A program made the translations under genes and the position numbers. Below are positions 1 through 13,464 of a stretch of 64,000 nucleotides of DNA, piece after piece. The notes below the pieces were generated by a model, which saw nothing but the letters and a program-made list of their open reading frames with translations, was not told where the DNA came from and ran no database searches. The stretch lies in assembly GCA_947650285.1 (NCBI GenBank), contig CANTFL010000148.1:186001-250000 (forward strand), written 5' to 3'. The stretch is from Hyaloperonospora brassicae. Lineage: Eukaryota; Oomycota; Peronosporomycetes; Peronosporales; Peronosporaceae. Positions within the stretch are counted from its first letter, which is position 1. Every line of letters begins with the position of its first letter.

Positions 1-172
1 AGACTATCCTATCAAGTTTAACACTTCTCCTCAATATATTCATTCTTCATTTCACTACATCAGACTCGATCCCCGCTGCAAGACACGGGCCGGGTTTGTC
101 ATTTTGATAGATCACTACATTAGACACGAGCCCCGCTGCAATCCACGAGCCGGGTTTGTCATTTTGATATAT
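1..172 (+). repeat. LTR-like terminal segment of Ty3/gypsy A with internal 60-bp tandem duplication
   Basis: Bases 1-101 recur with few differences at 3158-3258, on the other side of the pol relic, as expected of a pair of LTR parts. The left copy is cut by the window edge. Within it, 53-112 and 113-172 are a tandem duplication of about 60 bp (each begins with cactacat and contains gccgggtttgtcattttgat). The right-hand copy has only one such unit, so the duplication arose in the left copy or was lost from the right. Exact LTR ends cannot be fixed because the TG...CA termini are not clear. Confidence 0.6.
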
Positions 173-179
173 TACTAGT

Positions 180-3019
180 GTTGGAATGGTCACTAGTGCT
201 GGTAGTACGATTGTACAGTTCCGCTTTCCGGCTCTCAAGCCTTCGATCATAATCACGCACAAGTTCAAAATCCTGAAAAAGAGCCAGGATGCTATGGTGA
301 TCGGTCGTGACATCCTGAATGAATTGGGAATCGTGCTCAAATTTAAAGAAAAAATGGTTCAGTGAGATGATCTCGATAGTCATCTGAACACCGGTGGGTC
401 ATCAACTCCCAACGCGAGTTATCATGAATTTCCTGACGAGAGCAAAGAAGTCGAAAACAATGTAGAGCGACCAGAAGAACTCATGCCAGACAGTCTATCG
501 AAACCACTCGTCGGCAAATATCTCAATCTTCTTTGCGACAACGATCAACTCTATGAAAGTCACTTGGGGAGGATGAGATTCGAGGATTACGCTCTAACAA
601 TAGTGCAGGAGTACAAGCCTGTACACTCAAAACCTTATCCAGTCCCAAAAAGCCTCGAAAACAAGGCTCGGGAGCTCATCCAGTATTTAATAAGCATCGA
701 CATTCTGGAGCAGATTTTTAGTTCAGAAATGGCATCGCCTGCTTTCTATCTAAAGAAGTCTAACGGATCACTTCGTCTACTGATAGACTTTCGCGAAATC
801 AACCGATATCTGAAACGCAGCCCATATTACGTCCCACGTATACGCGAGATCCTGTTGCGTCTCGCAGGCGCCAAGTATTTGTCAACATTCGATGCAAACA
901 TGGGGTATTACGCGCGTAGCCTCGCTGCCCAAAGCCGTGGTCATACAGCTTTCTGTCTATCGTTCGGAAAGTATCAGTACAAGCGACTCCCAATGATAAT
1001 TTCTACAGCGCCGGACGAATACCAAGCCTGCATGGAGAAGATTTTCGGCGATATTGCTTTTGTGGTCGTCTTTTTGGATGATGTACTCGTCTACTTATAT
1101 AGTGAGGAGACGCATCTAAAGTACCTACACATTGTGTTCAAGCGACTGAAAAAGTATGATGTGACTCTCAACGGAAAAAAGTGCCACATCCTCAGACAGT
1201 CCGTGGACTATCTCGGCTTTACGCTGAGATATCATGGCATCCAGCCCTAACAAAAGAAGATTCAATCCATCCAACCAATTCCCGTCCCCAAGACCAGGAA
1301 GGAACTACGCCGCTTTCTTGGAATGATTAAATACTATCGAGATATGGTACCCAACAAGACGGAATTGTGACAACCTCTTAACCGCTTCACTAGCTCCAAA
1401 GTCCCGTTCGACTGGTTGTCTAGCTACACGGAGGCATTCCACGCAGTCCATAAAGCGTTTGCCCAAGCCGTACTACTTGCTTTTTCCGACTTTGAGCAAC
1501 CATTTCACGTCTACGCCGATGCCAGCGGAAAGCAAATCGGTGGCATTATTATGAAAAAGAACCAGATTCTCGCCTACTATTCCTGAAGTCTCAACAAGCA
1601 TCAAGTAAATTACACGACCATGGAACTTGAGCTTCTATCTATCGTTAAAATGCTGCGCGAATACCACACCATGCTGCTCGGTTTTTCTGTGGTTGTTCAC
1701 ACTGACCATAAGAACCTAATATATCCGACCAAAACCTGCCTGCGTGATAAGCGCTAAAAGCTCCTGCTGGCCGAGTACACGCTCTCTATGCATTACATCA
1801 AGGGAACCAAAAATGCTGGTGATGATGCGTTTTCCCGGATGATATTTGATGCCATGAACACGAAGACTCATTTTCAGCTCGCGGACGAGATATGTGCTAC
1901 CGCTGATGAGCCAGACTGTGTCATGCTTGGTCCGGTTCTTCGCGAACATCAAGATAAGGACTTGATAATCAAAAAAATCAAGACAGCTTGCCTCAACGGC
2001 AGCAACAATTCTGACTATTAGCTTCTACCGCTACTCGGCTGCACGCTAGTCGCGTACCAAAAGCGCGTCATCGTGCCCGATAGCTTGCGTGAAGATATCG
2101 TTAGTTGGTATAATTTGACGCTCAGTCACCCTGGTGGTGAACGGCAGTGCAAGACGATGAGGCAAGTTCTCTACTGGCCTGGATTGGAAGCCGCGATCAC
2201 CAAGGATGCAAAAGATTGTCTAATTTTCAAGAGGTTAAAGGTCCACGGAGGCAAGCAAGACTATGGATTACTACCACCACGAACACTCAAGACGGTAAAC
2301 CCCTTCGACACCGTAAAAGTCGATCTCATTCGTCCCTACGAAGACGGACTATACGGTATCACCATTATTGACCACGCGACGCGTTGGATGGAAGTGGGTA
2401 TTCAGGACGACAAAACTTCGCTGACCACAGCCGAAAGCTTCGATCGTGAATGGCTGTGAAGCTACTCGCGTCCTGGAGCGGTTATACACGACCTAGAAAC
2501 GGAATTGACCGGTGAAGAGTTTCAAGAAATGCTTCGCAGCTACGGAATACAAGCCAAGCCAATAACAAGGAAGAACCGTCAAGCTAACGCAATTTGTGAA
2601 CGCGTTCACCTCGAGATTTTAAATGTCATCAGGTGCCACTATGGCACTGACTGGAAGAAACCCATCCACTGCGCTGCATTCGCCGTGAGAGCCAGTTATC
2701 ACAGCATTCTCAATGCTTCCCCAGGTCAACTAATCTTCGGTCAAGATATGATCGCTCGTCAGCTTTATAACGCAAACTGGAGCTGCCTCTCGAAGCGTCG
2801 TATTGATGCAAATTCGCCGACAATGACCGCGGGAATAGCAAACGCCTCGATTATTTCTACAATACGGGAGACCACGTGATGTTACGCGTCTCCAAGAAGT
2901 TCCGTGCAAAATTGCACGCAGTGACAACCCGAACTTATGTTATCCGCCAAGTTCACATCAACGGCACGGTGACCATCGACACGGGCAAATAGGCCGAACG
3001 TGTGAGCATCCGCTGCTAA
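180..3019 (+). pseudogene. Ty3/gypsy A pol relic (protease-RT-RNase H-integrase), gag missing
   Basis: A degraded retrotransposon polyprotein read mostly in one frame. The end of a retropepsin (VIGRDILNELGI, about 297-332) is followed by reverse transcriptase (483-1250; primer-grip side LRLLIDFREINRY and catalytic VVFLDDVLVY). Next come the RT connection and RNase H ([34 protein letters not shown]; about 1260-1760), then integrase (about 2040-2880) with an HPGG...CLIF zinc-binding remnant whose last Cys is Phe, and the core acidic region. In-frame stops lie at 363, 1248, 1368, 1584, 1755, 2019 and 2457. The frame changes near 2800-2850, and the C-terminal tail (GDHVMLRVSKKF) ends at 3019. There is no gag between the left LTR segment and the protease. 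The element cannot make a working polyprotein. Family assignment rests on domain order RT-RH-IN, typical of Ty3/gypsy. Confidence 0.9.
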
Positions 3020-3157
3020 ATCTCACAGAACATGGAGGACGTATGACATGGGCGGTCTATCTATATGACCTGCGAGACCTTCCTTGGATTGCACCAGACG
3101 ACAGAAGAATGCGCCAGACGAACAAAGATTGCGTCAGCCTTTTTATATGATTACACC

Positions 3158-3258
3158 AGACTATCCTACCAAGTTTAACACTCCTCCTCAATATATTCAT
3201 TCTCCATTTCACTACATCAGACTCGAGCCTCGCTGCAAGCCACGGGCCGGGTTTGTCA
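3158..3258 (+). repeat. Right-hand copy of the LTR-like segment of Ty3/gypsy A
   Basis: It matches 1-101 base for base except for scattered substitutions (for example cttctcctcaa versus ctcctcctcaa). It has a single copy of the unit that is duplicated at 53-172. Confidence 0.65.
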
Positions 3259-3299
3259 AACATGAAGCCAAGGCTTACAGACCACAAGCGGGAAAGGGA

Positions 3300-6200
3300 A
3301 GTGGGGCTTTAAGAGGCCGACCTGAGCATGAAGACATGGAAGCCTACCACACGGAGTCTCGGAACTATTTATCGAGCGGTCTTCCTTGTCGCGCCTTTAC
3401 AGACGCAAATCCGAGGGACCACCAGAATCCTCAGGAAGCGACACGTTCGACTTTTCTTTCGCATTTCTGCATAAAGAAAGCTGCCCTCTCCCCGACCAGA
3501 GCAACGTCGAGATAATTGTGACGGTATCGGTGCGCACTGTGCATGGCCGACGTCTACTTTATCGTCTACTGTAAGATGGAGAACATGCTGCTGCTTACAG
3601 CCGCAGACATGGGTACGCGCAAATTCTGGGACAAGTAAAAGCCGCCACGTGAGGATGTCGGTTCGATCTATACTCTGTCATTTTATCGGAAGATAAAAAT
3701 GTGACGGATCTATCAGTTTGTAGCAGCACTAGTGATTTTGGCACCAGCCCGTCCGTCAGAAGAAGCGACGTCAAGTTGGGTCCATCATGACCGGGGCTGT
3801 TTCTAGCGCCCATGACAAGTCGCCACTTGTTGATCTGACAGATGGTAGAATGTGGACCGTACGTACATCCAGTGTCGGAGTATATTCTCCCGTTCGCACA
3901 TCTAAATCGTCGTAGAGACTAAAATCTGACAACAAGACGACGCAAGCATATTTGTTTCACCTTGCAGACAATAATTCTATCGACTAGGGGTATCCGCGTG
4001 CTTGAGTAGTCGTCAATAGAACCTGATCTGTACACCCCATCAAAATGTGTAGTCTATCCTTACCAGGCAATTGTGCGCCTATACAACATAGTTTGAGTGC
4101 TTTTTGATCTGAAGGCAGCGCTGGCTGTAACATTGAATGCAAATTAGTAAATTACACTGGTATCGCTTGCCCACTCGATGCCGTGACGATGCATTAAAGT
4201 TGTCGAGAAGATGTGCAAAAACTCACTTCAAGTTACAGCGAGTCTTTAGTTGTCATTATTTGTTACTTAAAATTTGTAGGCTTACACGTACGATTTTATA
4301 TGTCGCGGTGACAAAACCAGTTTGTTGTATGTGATGCCCCCTTCGCTTTGGGTGATAGCAATTGTAATAATAAGAGGGTGTTACTACGTCAAAAGATACA
4401 CTACATTTTAGAACGACATCCTAATAGGCGGAAAGTTGACTGAGTAGTAGATAAACATGGTGGTGTAATTATTACCTGGTGCACAGTGTGCATCAACAAA
4501 TACGATGAAACCGTATGTAAGATGTAGTTATTGGTTGTCGGTAGCTACTCCAATGTCAGTACAGATAAATCATTGTTGGTTCTATACGTAAATGTGGAAA
4601 GAAAATACACAGTGGTTTATCCCGTCTTATTATCGGATGGCATTCTACAAAAACGTTTGCACGATATCGGCTTCTCGCTCGCAATTACAAAACTGATTCC
4701 TTAGATATACCTCATCGGTTCTTATCTGGTGCGAACGACTTAGTAGTACACATGTGTACTATGATACATTCACATATATAAGCGTTGAGCTTTAATTGAA
4801 CAGCAGTATGTTGCGCGCCTAGTCGCACGTTGTAAATATGTACCACTTGCGCATACTTGTACTACATTAATTTGCAGCTCTTTCAAGCATGCTAGGTCGC
4901 CGCTTTGTCTTCTTTGTTCGTATAGTTACTACAGAGCTGCCCTTCTAGCAAATAATGACCCTGCTGCAATCAAAAGTTTTTTGCCGCAAATTAATATTTC
5001 ACTGTAAATAATACGGCTTTTAGTGCATCATTATACTCCCCAAACCTTCTTCTTGGTGTTGTCGTCTATATGAAGAGCATTTGTCGCATGGCGCTGCAAT
5101 TTAAACGCTTCAACAGTGATGTCGAAATATCACAAATAGCCCACCACTTCTCAAAGATTAGCACAATGCAAAAAAGTACAGCGATTTTATTGTATTTACA
5201 GTATTCGTATTCAAAGGTACAGCGATTTTTTTGCATTTACAGTATTCATATTCGATGACATAAGTTTCTTTGAGTGTGATGTAATGTACAGAGCAGTGAG
5301 ACCTGAATGCACTTGTGCATAATATATTACGCATAATTAATTGAATGAGTAAGCCCTAAATTATCTTGATAGCAAAGAATCAATCCTAATTTTCCATTCT
5401 GTAGTTATACTGATTATTGGCTCGCAAGCTATTTCAACGTACACTTTTTCATACGAGGACAAATATTCGTATCCGGACTATTAAGCCTTGTCGCGTGCAA
5501 ATACGGTAATCTTCGACTTGTAAAGTACCGAAAACGTTCAGATAAACTATCATAAACGTGTCTGACCCGTTTTGGCAAAAAGAAGAAAGGTACGATGACC
5601 GCGTTATTCGAATGATCAAATGTTGTCGAGAAAGATCCGATCCTTTTTTCCTGTGAACTACACGAAAGCTTCATTTGTTCCGCTAAGTCTTTCTGGATTA
5701 GTCCACGTTATTTAGTCAACATTATTGGCGTGCTGCAAAAGATTGGACGAAATCAATGCATTTAGCGAAGCCATGATGCCCATATTGATTCTTTAGTGCA
5801 AGGGTACAAAGATCAACCATCATATTCACACACTGGAATGAAAACGGGAGCCTGTACCATCGTCGCTGATCTCAAATTACATAAACAAAACTATCGGTAT
5901 CTACTTATCGGAGTCCAATGACTGGTCGCTACCATTTTTTAATCTATGAGAAGCACTGAGCTTTTTTCCATCCGAAGGACCGTATTTTAGCCGTAATTAT
6001 CTCTTGTCAAATTAGGGCACAGCACGCTCATGGAAATCCGACGCAATGACTGTAAGATGAGCAGTGCACAAAGATCTCAACATTTTAGCGCCTCCGGCAA
6101 ACCTGCAAAGTATAATCATACACGTGTGCTGCTGGTCCCGATAAACACTAAATATTTTATGCACATGTAAACCCAGACGTTTTCGTTAACGTGGGTATGG

Positions 6201-9000
6201 CTTTACTCCTGTCATATACATTGCGCAAGTCTTGTAAACAGAAAACAATGCATACGGTTTTTATCAATGTCAATAACAGAGATGGAATGCCTAAGACTCA
6301 TGTTTAACTACGGTAGATGTATATACGCATATTGTATGATTGTTCGTAATCATTAGACCACCATGATCATTTAACTCGGGGTATCGAAGAGCGCAATCAT
6401 CTTAATAAGAGACGAACCTATCGCATCAATTACCTGATCGAAGTTGTTCATTAATTCGTGCGCCTGTACATGCTTGAAAGGTGATAGCAGCAATCTTTTT
6501 ACATATTTACATGTGACGTATCGCATACAGTTTGCTCGCGGTTTGACAAACGCAGACATAGGTCCACATGAATCTTCGCAGTATATGTCGAGATTGCTAA
6601 AGCCTGCGATTTTGATGACTAACGTTGCTCGTGACTCCTTATATACACTATGGAATCATTATAACGTGAAATTCTGTGTCAGATGCGGTGGAATGTTGTC
6701 GCGAAGGACTTCGCCGAGTACTAAAAAGTGACAAACAATTGTACAAGTAATTACATTTTCTAACGGAATAGCAGGTACCTCACGTTACATCTCTTTGATT
6801 CTTATGATGTCAAAGCCACTATTGTCTGAGTGTGTAATGACACGCACTTAAAACAATGATCATGAGCTAATATAACATTCACACATGTAAGACTTATACT
6901 TATATATTAATTGATTCGGAGATACATAGTACTGAGTTAAGCATTTTGTACTATGTGTTGTGTATTCAAGTATCGTGTTCGATCATCCATTGTACTTGGC
7001 TTCTTGAAATAAGATATCTTGTGATTCGGATTGGAAACCTTATAGAGATTCAAATGATGTGATAGTCACGCTTGTGAGTGTAGTAGCACAACCCCATTAT
7101 CTATTATACTGAGCAGATCGATCGTCCAATATCCAAGATAGACTTAGGAGGCGTAAGCTATACAGTAACGAAGTCGCAACACCGTATAAGACGGACCGGC
7201 AGAAATAGACGGGTCATTCAAGATCGATCGTTATATCGGTACTCCCAAGAATTATGCCGTTATCTGCATTTTTATTTCTGTCAGCATAAGTTGAGATGAG
7301 ATTCTGAACCACGAGACGAGGCACTACATATCTCTTAGAAGAGCAAAATGACGAAGAACATATCAATTCAGGCAGCAGTTGTACATAAGTCGAACTTGAT
7401 GTGGTCCGTATTGTTTTGTTCATACTTCTGGACTAAAACCCGTCAAGCGCAAAGGCCCTCCAACGCGAAGATCTGTGGGCCTTGCAAAAGGCGCATCATT
7501 GGTGAAATTTGTAGCAAAATCTGTTACACGAATTTAGGCATGCATCACGATGATGAATCATCGTACATGACCTTCATGAGAAGTTTGGCTTATCATTGTA
7601 TTAATATGACTCGAATGGCACGATGTATATAGGTCATGGATAAGGCATAAAATTGCATAGCTGTATGCGCTTCTCCGTCTTATTAGTATCTGATTAACAC
7701 ATTTGGGGACAAGATAAGCGCGTCAACGGCTTGCAGCAACGTTTGATGTCTTTCCTTGTAACAGGCCATCAGTGCGACTGTAGAAGAGCATGATGCAGCA
7801 GAAAGCTGTGTGCGCACACATGCAACGACGAAGGGATGCCACGCGAGTAATGTAAGGAGCCTGGTACAAAGTACTCAACTAAAGGGCTTTACGTCTGATA
7901 CTGATGGAACCAATTGTCGGGAAGCGGCTTCACAGTAATGCGAGGTCGATTACAATATTGACCGAATAGGATCTCGACATCATTGTGTAGCCATAGCTAT
8001 AAGGTACTGGACGGTATAAAGCTGTGGATCCATCAGTCCTTGAAAAAACCAGAGTGTGTAATCTTCAGTTACAAAAAGCCGGAAATTGTGTGCTTACAAC
8101 TTTGCCTGAATCTTAAGATGTAAGATGACCTGGGCCTAGCTAATATGAAAACGCAAAATTCCTATCGCATCTTTCGAATCCGCTAAGAGCTAGTGTAAGC
8201 AGAAGTGTATTTATCACAGGAAATGAAGAAGTTGTTGTAATGTGCAGTCGCTGTTTGTTCTTGTTGAGAACAAAATTAGTATAGCAGCTCTTGAATGAAA
8301 CAAGGTCTTTTAAATTTTAATCGAAATGGAGCGAAAGACGCATTGAATCCAAGCGTTCTTGAAGCAAAATAAAGGATGTGCGATATGAAACATGCCGTTT
8401 AATCGTTTTTGAATTGAAAAGGCAATGATCACGAAATAACTTGAAGCGAGGCAGAAAGCGAATGTGTCAGGGAGGAATATATCATGCAGCATGACCACGT
8501 GTTTTTTATGGCAACTTGATATTCGATCAATTACTATCCAATAAAACTCTCTTTTCAAATGATACAGTGCACATCGTTCGCTGTGTTTGGTACGCTATCC
8601 CGACTCATTGCGAACACTATCAATCGTCTCAGAACGGTCATTGCGACCTATGATGCATAAAGGATGCATTTAGAATTGTGAATATACGAATGTCGGATGT
8701 GAACTTGCATCGTCGCGTTGGCAATAACTGACACACTGACGTTGAACCAGACATTGACAAAAAGATCGTGCTTAGTGCAAAACTGTTATTTTACAAATCT
8801 ATGGCTATTATAGGCCTTGATCACGATCTCATTAGCCAAGACTAGCATATCTTTGATAGGTGCAGAACAATAAAGGTATGTTGCTGGTGGCGATACGCAT
8901 GATCGCGTGGTCTTTGCCTTCCCGTGTGATGCTGATAAACGCACACCTACATCACTTTCTTACCATCTTCTCGATCGCTTCAATCACCGAGAAACATAGC
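3300..9000. other. Gene-free AT-rich stretch
   Basis: Only short, unrelated open frames (under about 95 codons) occur, with stops in all frames and no domain I recognise on either strand. A short tandem duplication is listed separately. It is most likely decayed repeat sequence between element A and the gene island. Confidence 0.5.
5173..5254 (+). repeat. 41-bp tandem duplication
   Basis: Two adjacent copies, 5173-5213 and 5214-5254, share tacagcgatttt and gcatttacagtattcatattc-type sequence with only a few differences. The repeat lies in AT-rich non-coding DNA and I infer no function. Confidence 0.7.
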
Positions 9001-12000
9001 AGCGTCCCCTCGTCATCGCAATGACCAAGGTTAGGGTTTTGATCGACTTCTCGGCGCTATCGTAAGCCAAACAACTTGATTCAGTAAGCGGGTCGTCCAA
9101 TGCGTCAGAAGACTAGCGAATGTCTGGGCGCTCTACAACAATCACGAGCAAAGTGTTCCGCCGACACTGCCTCTTCTTGCCGGTCAAAATGGAGTCCAAG
9201 ACTGCTTTATACCGGATGCATCATCGAAACGCCTGATCAGATGGTCCACCAATTTGTTCGGTGATACACGTGGTGAACACAACCTCAAATTGTAACGTAC
9301 CAAACGAGGCACGGCTTGAGCCCAAGCTCCCGAAAACCAAGTGTCGTCTGCACGGCTGCGTGACGATGCTCTCTGAGATGGCCACCACACAGCAAACCGC
9401 ATAGGTTTGTTCCGGACGTGTGATGGTGATAAGCGGAACGAATGGATCCAGTTAGTACATGCATCACTTGTTTTCCGGACTGAATCTACTATGCATGCGG
9501 TCAGAATGAAAGCTGCTTGGCACTACGCAAGCACATATCTTCTATCTATCACCTGGTGATAGCTGTTCGACCGTTTTCTCTCACGTGCAGCAAGCTTTGC
9601 TGAACTCAGTGTACGGCTGCGAGGCACGCTATGTAGTTTAGAGTACGGCGCTCTATCTCAGTGCTTCGTAGAAGCTGTTTCCCGTCTTCAGCGCGCACTT
9701 GCCGAGTAGGGTGTACATGTAAGATTGTTTACACATCAAAGGAAGAGAGCAAAATCTAGCTGAGAAGTGGCTAGAAATGCGTTCAATGGACGTTTGCCCT
9801 ATATGAGAGATGTGGTCCCTAAGTGTGCAAATATGTGTACTAGCGCTTCAATTCGTCATTCATGAAGTCATCTCGATACGCGTCAAAGTGGATGACTCCG
9901 AGAATGATTTTGTTGTGGACAGACAGTGCGTGTCCAACATTCTTATGGCGAGGTATTCATTTGTGTACGTCAGCCGAATAGTCAAATGTACGGGTTACAA
10001 CCTATTCCATGATGGCGGTCACTTTTCGTCGATCGTCCTTACCAATTGAAGTTATGGTCGAGCGGGGGTCATAATAGTTTGAGCCCGTAACAAGATATCG
10101 ACGGAAATTTGGTTGTCATTGTGAACACAGTCTCAGCGGCTTATCTTCAGCCAAATTGTTACCATCACATCACAAGAACATGTACGCTGGATGCAACCGA
10201 TAACAGCACACTGCGCATTGTCTGATTCGAGTCACTGAATAAAACACAGTCACGATCCAGAACCGACGCGCGCGATGAGTAGTGAACAGGCCGTTGGCAT
10301 CCACACTTGTAGTACGATCCATCTACAGAACATCCAGAACATATTTGCAAAATAGAGGGGCAAAAAAGTATGAAGGCTCGCCCATATACATGAGTAATTT
10401 AGCTTGGAAAACAGAACTGCGTTGTGGTTATTCACGCAACTTTGTCGGACGGTAGGGAGGGCGTTTGAGGAGATGAGTCGCGCGTCATGAGGTGCAACAT
10501 ATAAGCGTTGCCGTATTTGCTGTGTGTTGAAGCACCTCGCTACTGTTGCTGATGTGCTGAAGAGAAGGATTCAATAAACGATCGACGAAAGCGGATCTAT
10601 CCTGTGCAGCGACAACACGGAAATGCGACCGACGATATGAAACTGACCAGCGAGGACAATCGAGTTCAGAATGTCCCTCTGTTGTCGAGGGTAGTGGTTG
10701 AGTATAAACTTGCGACTTTTGTTTTTGAGCAAATGTAGAGAATGTGACTATGCTGCATGTCAGTGTCGCGTTGTTAGTGATGATCCTTTTTTTGTAGCGT
10801 GTTAATGTCTCTGCTGGACGCATAGACCGACATGTAGACATAGACAGAAAGAAAGCAGCTGTCGAGACCGTTCAAAATTTATTCGGCACACTCGCTAATA
10901 GCTTCGAACCTTGGGCTCACAATCATAACTCCAACTATACTAAATGCAATTCTCGCTTCTCATTCGACTGAGCTTGTCTAGTCTGATCGACTCCGAGCCC
11001 TTCCTACACTTAGAGTGTGTGAGAGTCAAGAGGTCAAAGATCCTTCTTTGTGGCGGTGTAGAAAGCTTCCGCTGTGGTCAGGGTAAGCGAAACGTGCCCT
11101 CTTACAAGGTACTTGACGGCGCATTTCTGTCGTTCACACTAGCCCGCGCACTCCACCCTGACGTCGGGTGCAGATGGGTTGTTCATCCATCGATAGTCGC
11201 TCGCTGCGACTTCGTTCGACGCCTTACTCGGGCGTGATCAAGATCGCTCCTCTCCGGCCTTCGACAAGCTGATGCTACGTAGATACATGGCCGATTATTC
11301 CAGGTCGGTATGTGACCACAAACCCGTTTCCATGGTACTCGCGGTTCATCAGCTTCCGTCTATATCGCTTCGTGCTTCCAGTGCGCAACAGGACACGAAC
11401 TCATCAGTCTTATTCCGGACTTCCACCCACTCAGCACTCTTGGAAAGTGAAAGTTCGTCGGCAAGCTAAAGAATGGATCTTGTATTCGCTAACAGGAGTG
11501 CAAAGGTTGCTCTGTTCGCACAAGGAGATCACACAACATTTGTACAATCGTTGTTCCACCCCCACGCCTATGATTGCAGGTTGCAAAATTGCGTGTAAAG
11601 TCGCACATTCGGACAGCTACTAGTCATCATATGAGAGCATCACTTTCTTTCAAATTTGTGCTTCGAACCCAAAGTCACGTTGCAGTCGACATTCCACTTC
11701 TCTGGGTTGCATTCGCCGTCGTAGATCTCATCTTCGAAGAGTCCACTGGTTACAAAAGCAATCACGCTTGAGCCCTGTAGCGTGCTGCACCGCCAACCAG
11801 GTAGTATATCTACCGAGAAGGGGTCAAGCGTTATTTCTACGTCGACAGCCACGTAAGACCATTTAGTGGACTGTGTTTCTATCGACCCTGTAATGTCCGG
11901 TTTAGTGCGGCATCCCATGCTGTTGACTAGCCGCCGTCTTGTTTGTCGCGCCAAGTCATCAACGAATTCGTTTCATACAAGACCTGTTGCTCAATCATGG

Positions 12001-12690
12001 GGGTACTCAAGCAAACATGCATTGTTCGTCGCCCGAGGCGGCCATGCACTCCCGAATATAGATACACACAGCAACATACGGTATATGTATCGCAAAAATA
12101 GGTGATTGAGCTCCTACAGATGCACTCTTCTCGTGGCTCAATGGCAGCTGACTTCCGTGTGTATCGCTTGTAAACTTGTTTGCATATGAGGAGGGAGTGA
12201 ACTTGGATCTACTGCTGTCGTCCAGGCGATTTTTGTTGTTGTCAATTGGGAACGCTGTAAACAACGATACAAGTCTACATGAGTCGACCCCCGAACGGAT
12301 GATACTACTTCACATAAACACCCCGCTCAATGCCATCCCCTGCTTTACTGGAGCGTCAGCCCTTCTGCTCAGAGCTGTGGCTCATGGTAGTACGTCTATG
12401 TTTGCGCGATTACACGCGCGTTGCTGCCACTTGTACGGCATGCCCGTTGCAAAAAGGAGACGTTATGGTCGATGAGGGCTCACATCGTGCCCAGCCTCGC
12501 TAGCCTCCCGATCATCTATTCTTCCGGACTCTTTTCCTGCGTTACCTACGATAAAGCGCAGCCTGATACGATACTGGAAGTAGTTGCGAGGTTGTCGTGA
12601 GTAGCTCAATTACCAGACTCGCTGCATCGCGTAAAACACGAAAACACGACAACGATGCCGCTGAGAGCTGCTTCTTAGCCATGTGGCAAG
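9000..12690. other. Mixed-composition stretch without recognisable gene
   Basis: GC content is closer to that of the gene island than in 3.3-9 kb, and open frames of 60-118 codons occur on both strands (the longest is minus 10485-10841). None shows a domain, a signal peptide followed by a plausible body, or coding continuity that I can recognise. Old gene or transposon remnants are possible. Confidence 0.4.
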
Positions 12691-13302
12691 ATGTGTACCT
12701 TCCAGGTGCGGTGCAATACTTCAAATCATGAGGTGATACATGTGTCTGTTCCTTGTGACACGTTCACTTGCAATGATTGCGTCGGTATGGAAGGCACTCT
12801 CAGAACGACAGTGCTCGATGTAACTCGAAACATGGAGAGCGTCCGAAATACTGAGTTGCAGCAACCGTTCTCTCAAGCACGAGGAGCACACACGTCCTCG
12901 CAAAAACATGTGCTCCTCTGTCTCGACCGAACGAGTGACGTCGAAATCATAGCGCGTTTCATTACCGCAGGCGCGTCGTTTCCTCGAACCGGTTGGCGGT
13001 TGAGCTTTGTTGAAGGTGACTGGTCCAATGCCACTTATGCTGATCAGTGCGAGCTATTTACGGTCGTGACTGCTGTCAGAGCAGCAGGATCAGAAGAACA
13101 GGATGTTCGGGAGAAGCGCAGACTGATGATGCGACGTCGCAGCAAGTGCTCGGGCGAGGTGCTGCATGGTGTTACCACGATGGGGCAAACGTCCACATTT
13201 AGTCAGCTCCGGTCAGCAAATCACGTTCTCGACTCACTGGACCAGCTCGGGCAGTCGTTGAATTCGTCTCTCACCACGTGCAGACGCCTCCTCGCGCACT
13301 GA
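12691..13302 (+). CDS. Possible hypothetical protein, 203 aa (weak)
   Basis: An uninterrupted 203-codon frame from ATG 12691 to the stop ending at 13302. The protein has no signal peptide, no membrane segment and no motif I recognise. It is Ser/Thr/Arg-rich, with a basic patch (EKRRLMMRRRSKC) near residues 143-155. It ends 162 bp before the candidate effector on the same strand, so part of this interval could instead be upstream sequence of that gene. No splice signals or homologous domain support it. It is kept because it is the longest open frame in the 3.3-13.4 kb region, but it may be a chance frame. Confidence 0.2.
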   Translation: MCTFQVRCNTSNHEVIHVSVPCDTFTCNDCVGMEGTLRTTVLDVTRNMESVRNTELQQPFSQARGAHTSSQKHVLLCLDRTSDVEIIARFITAGASFPRTGWRLSFVEGDWSNATYADQCELFTVVTAVRAAGSEEQDVREKRRLMMRRRSKCSGEVLHGVTTMGQTSTFSQLRSANHVLDSLDQLGQSLNSSLTTCRRLLAH

Positions 13303-13464
13303 CTCTCGCCATCCGCCAACGGACTGCAACAAACGCTTTGCCTTTGTAAAGTGCTCCGTACTTGGACGTATCCCAGCAGCTTCTCATTGTGTAGCAGACG
13401 GATCGATTCGATTCACTCAGGAACTTGCTGCCGACCGAGCACTCGTCAAGGCACCACTGACCCC

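Larger units (their letters stand above)
1..3300 (+). mobile_element. Ty3/gypsy LTR retrotransposon A, internally deleted and decayed
   Basis: The element is framed by the repeat pair 1-101 / 3158-3258 and carries the pol relic between them. The sequence between the pol end (3019) and the right-hand repeat is short and non-coding, fitting a 3' untranslated/LTR part. It starts outside the window. The right limit is approximate; a further 143-codon open frame across 3084-3515 covers the repeat and has no recognisable domain. Confidence 0.75.
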
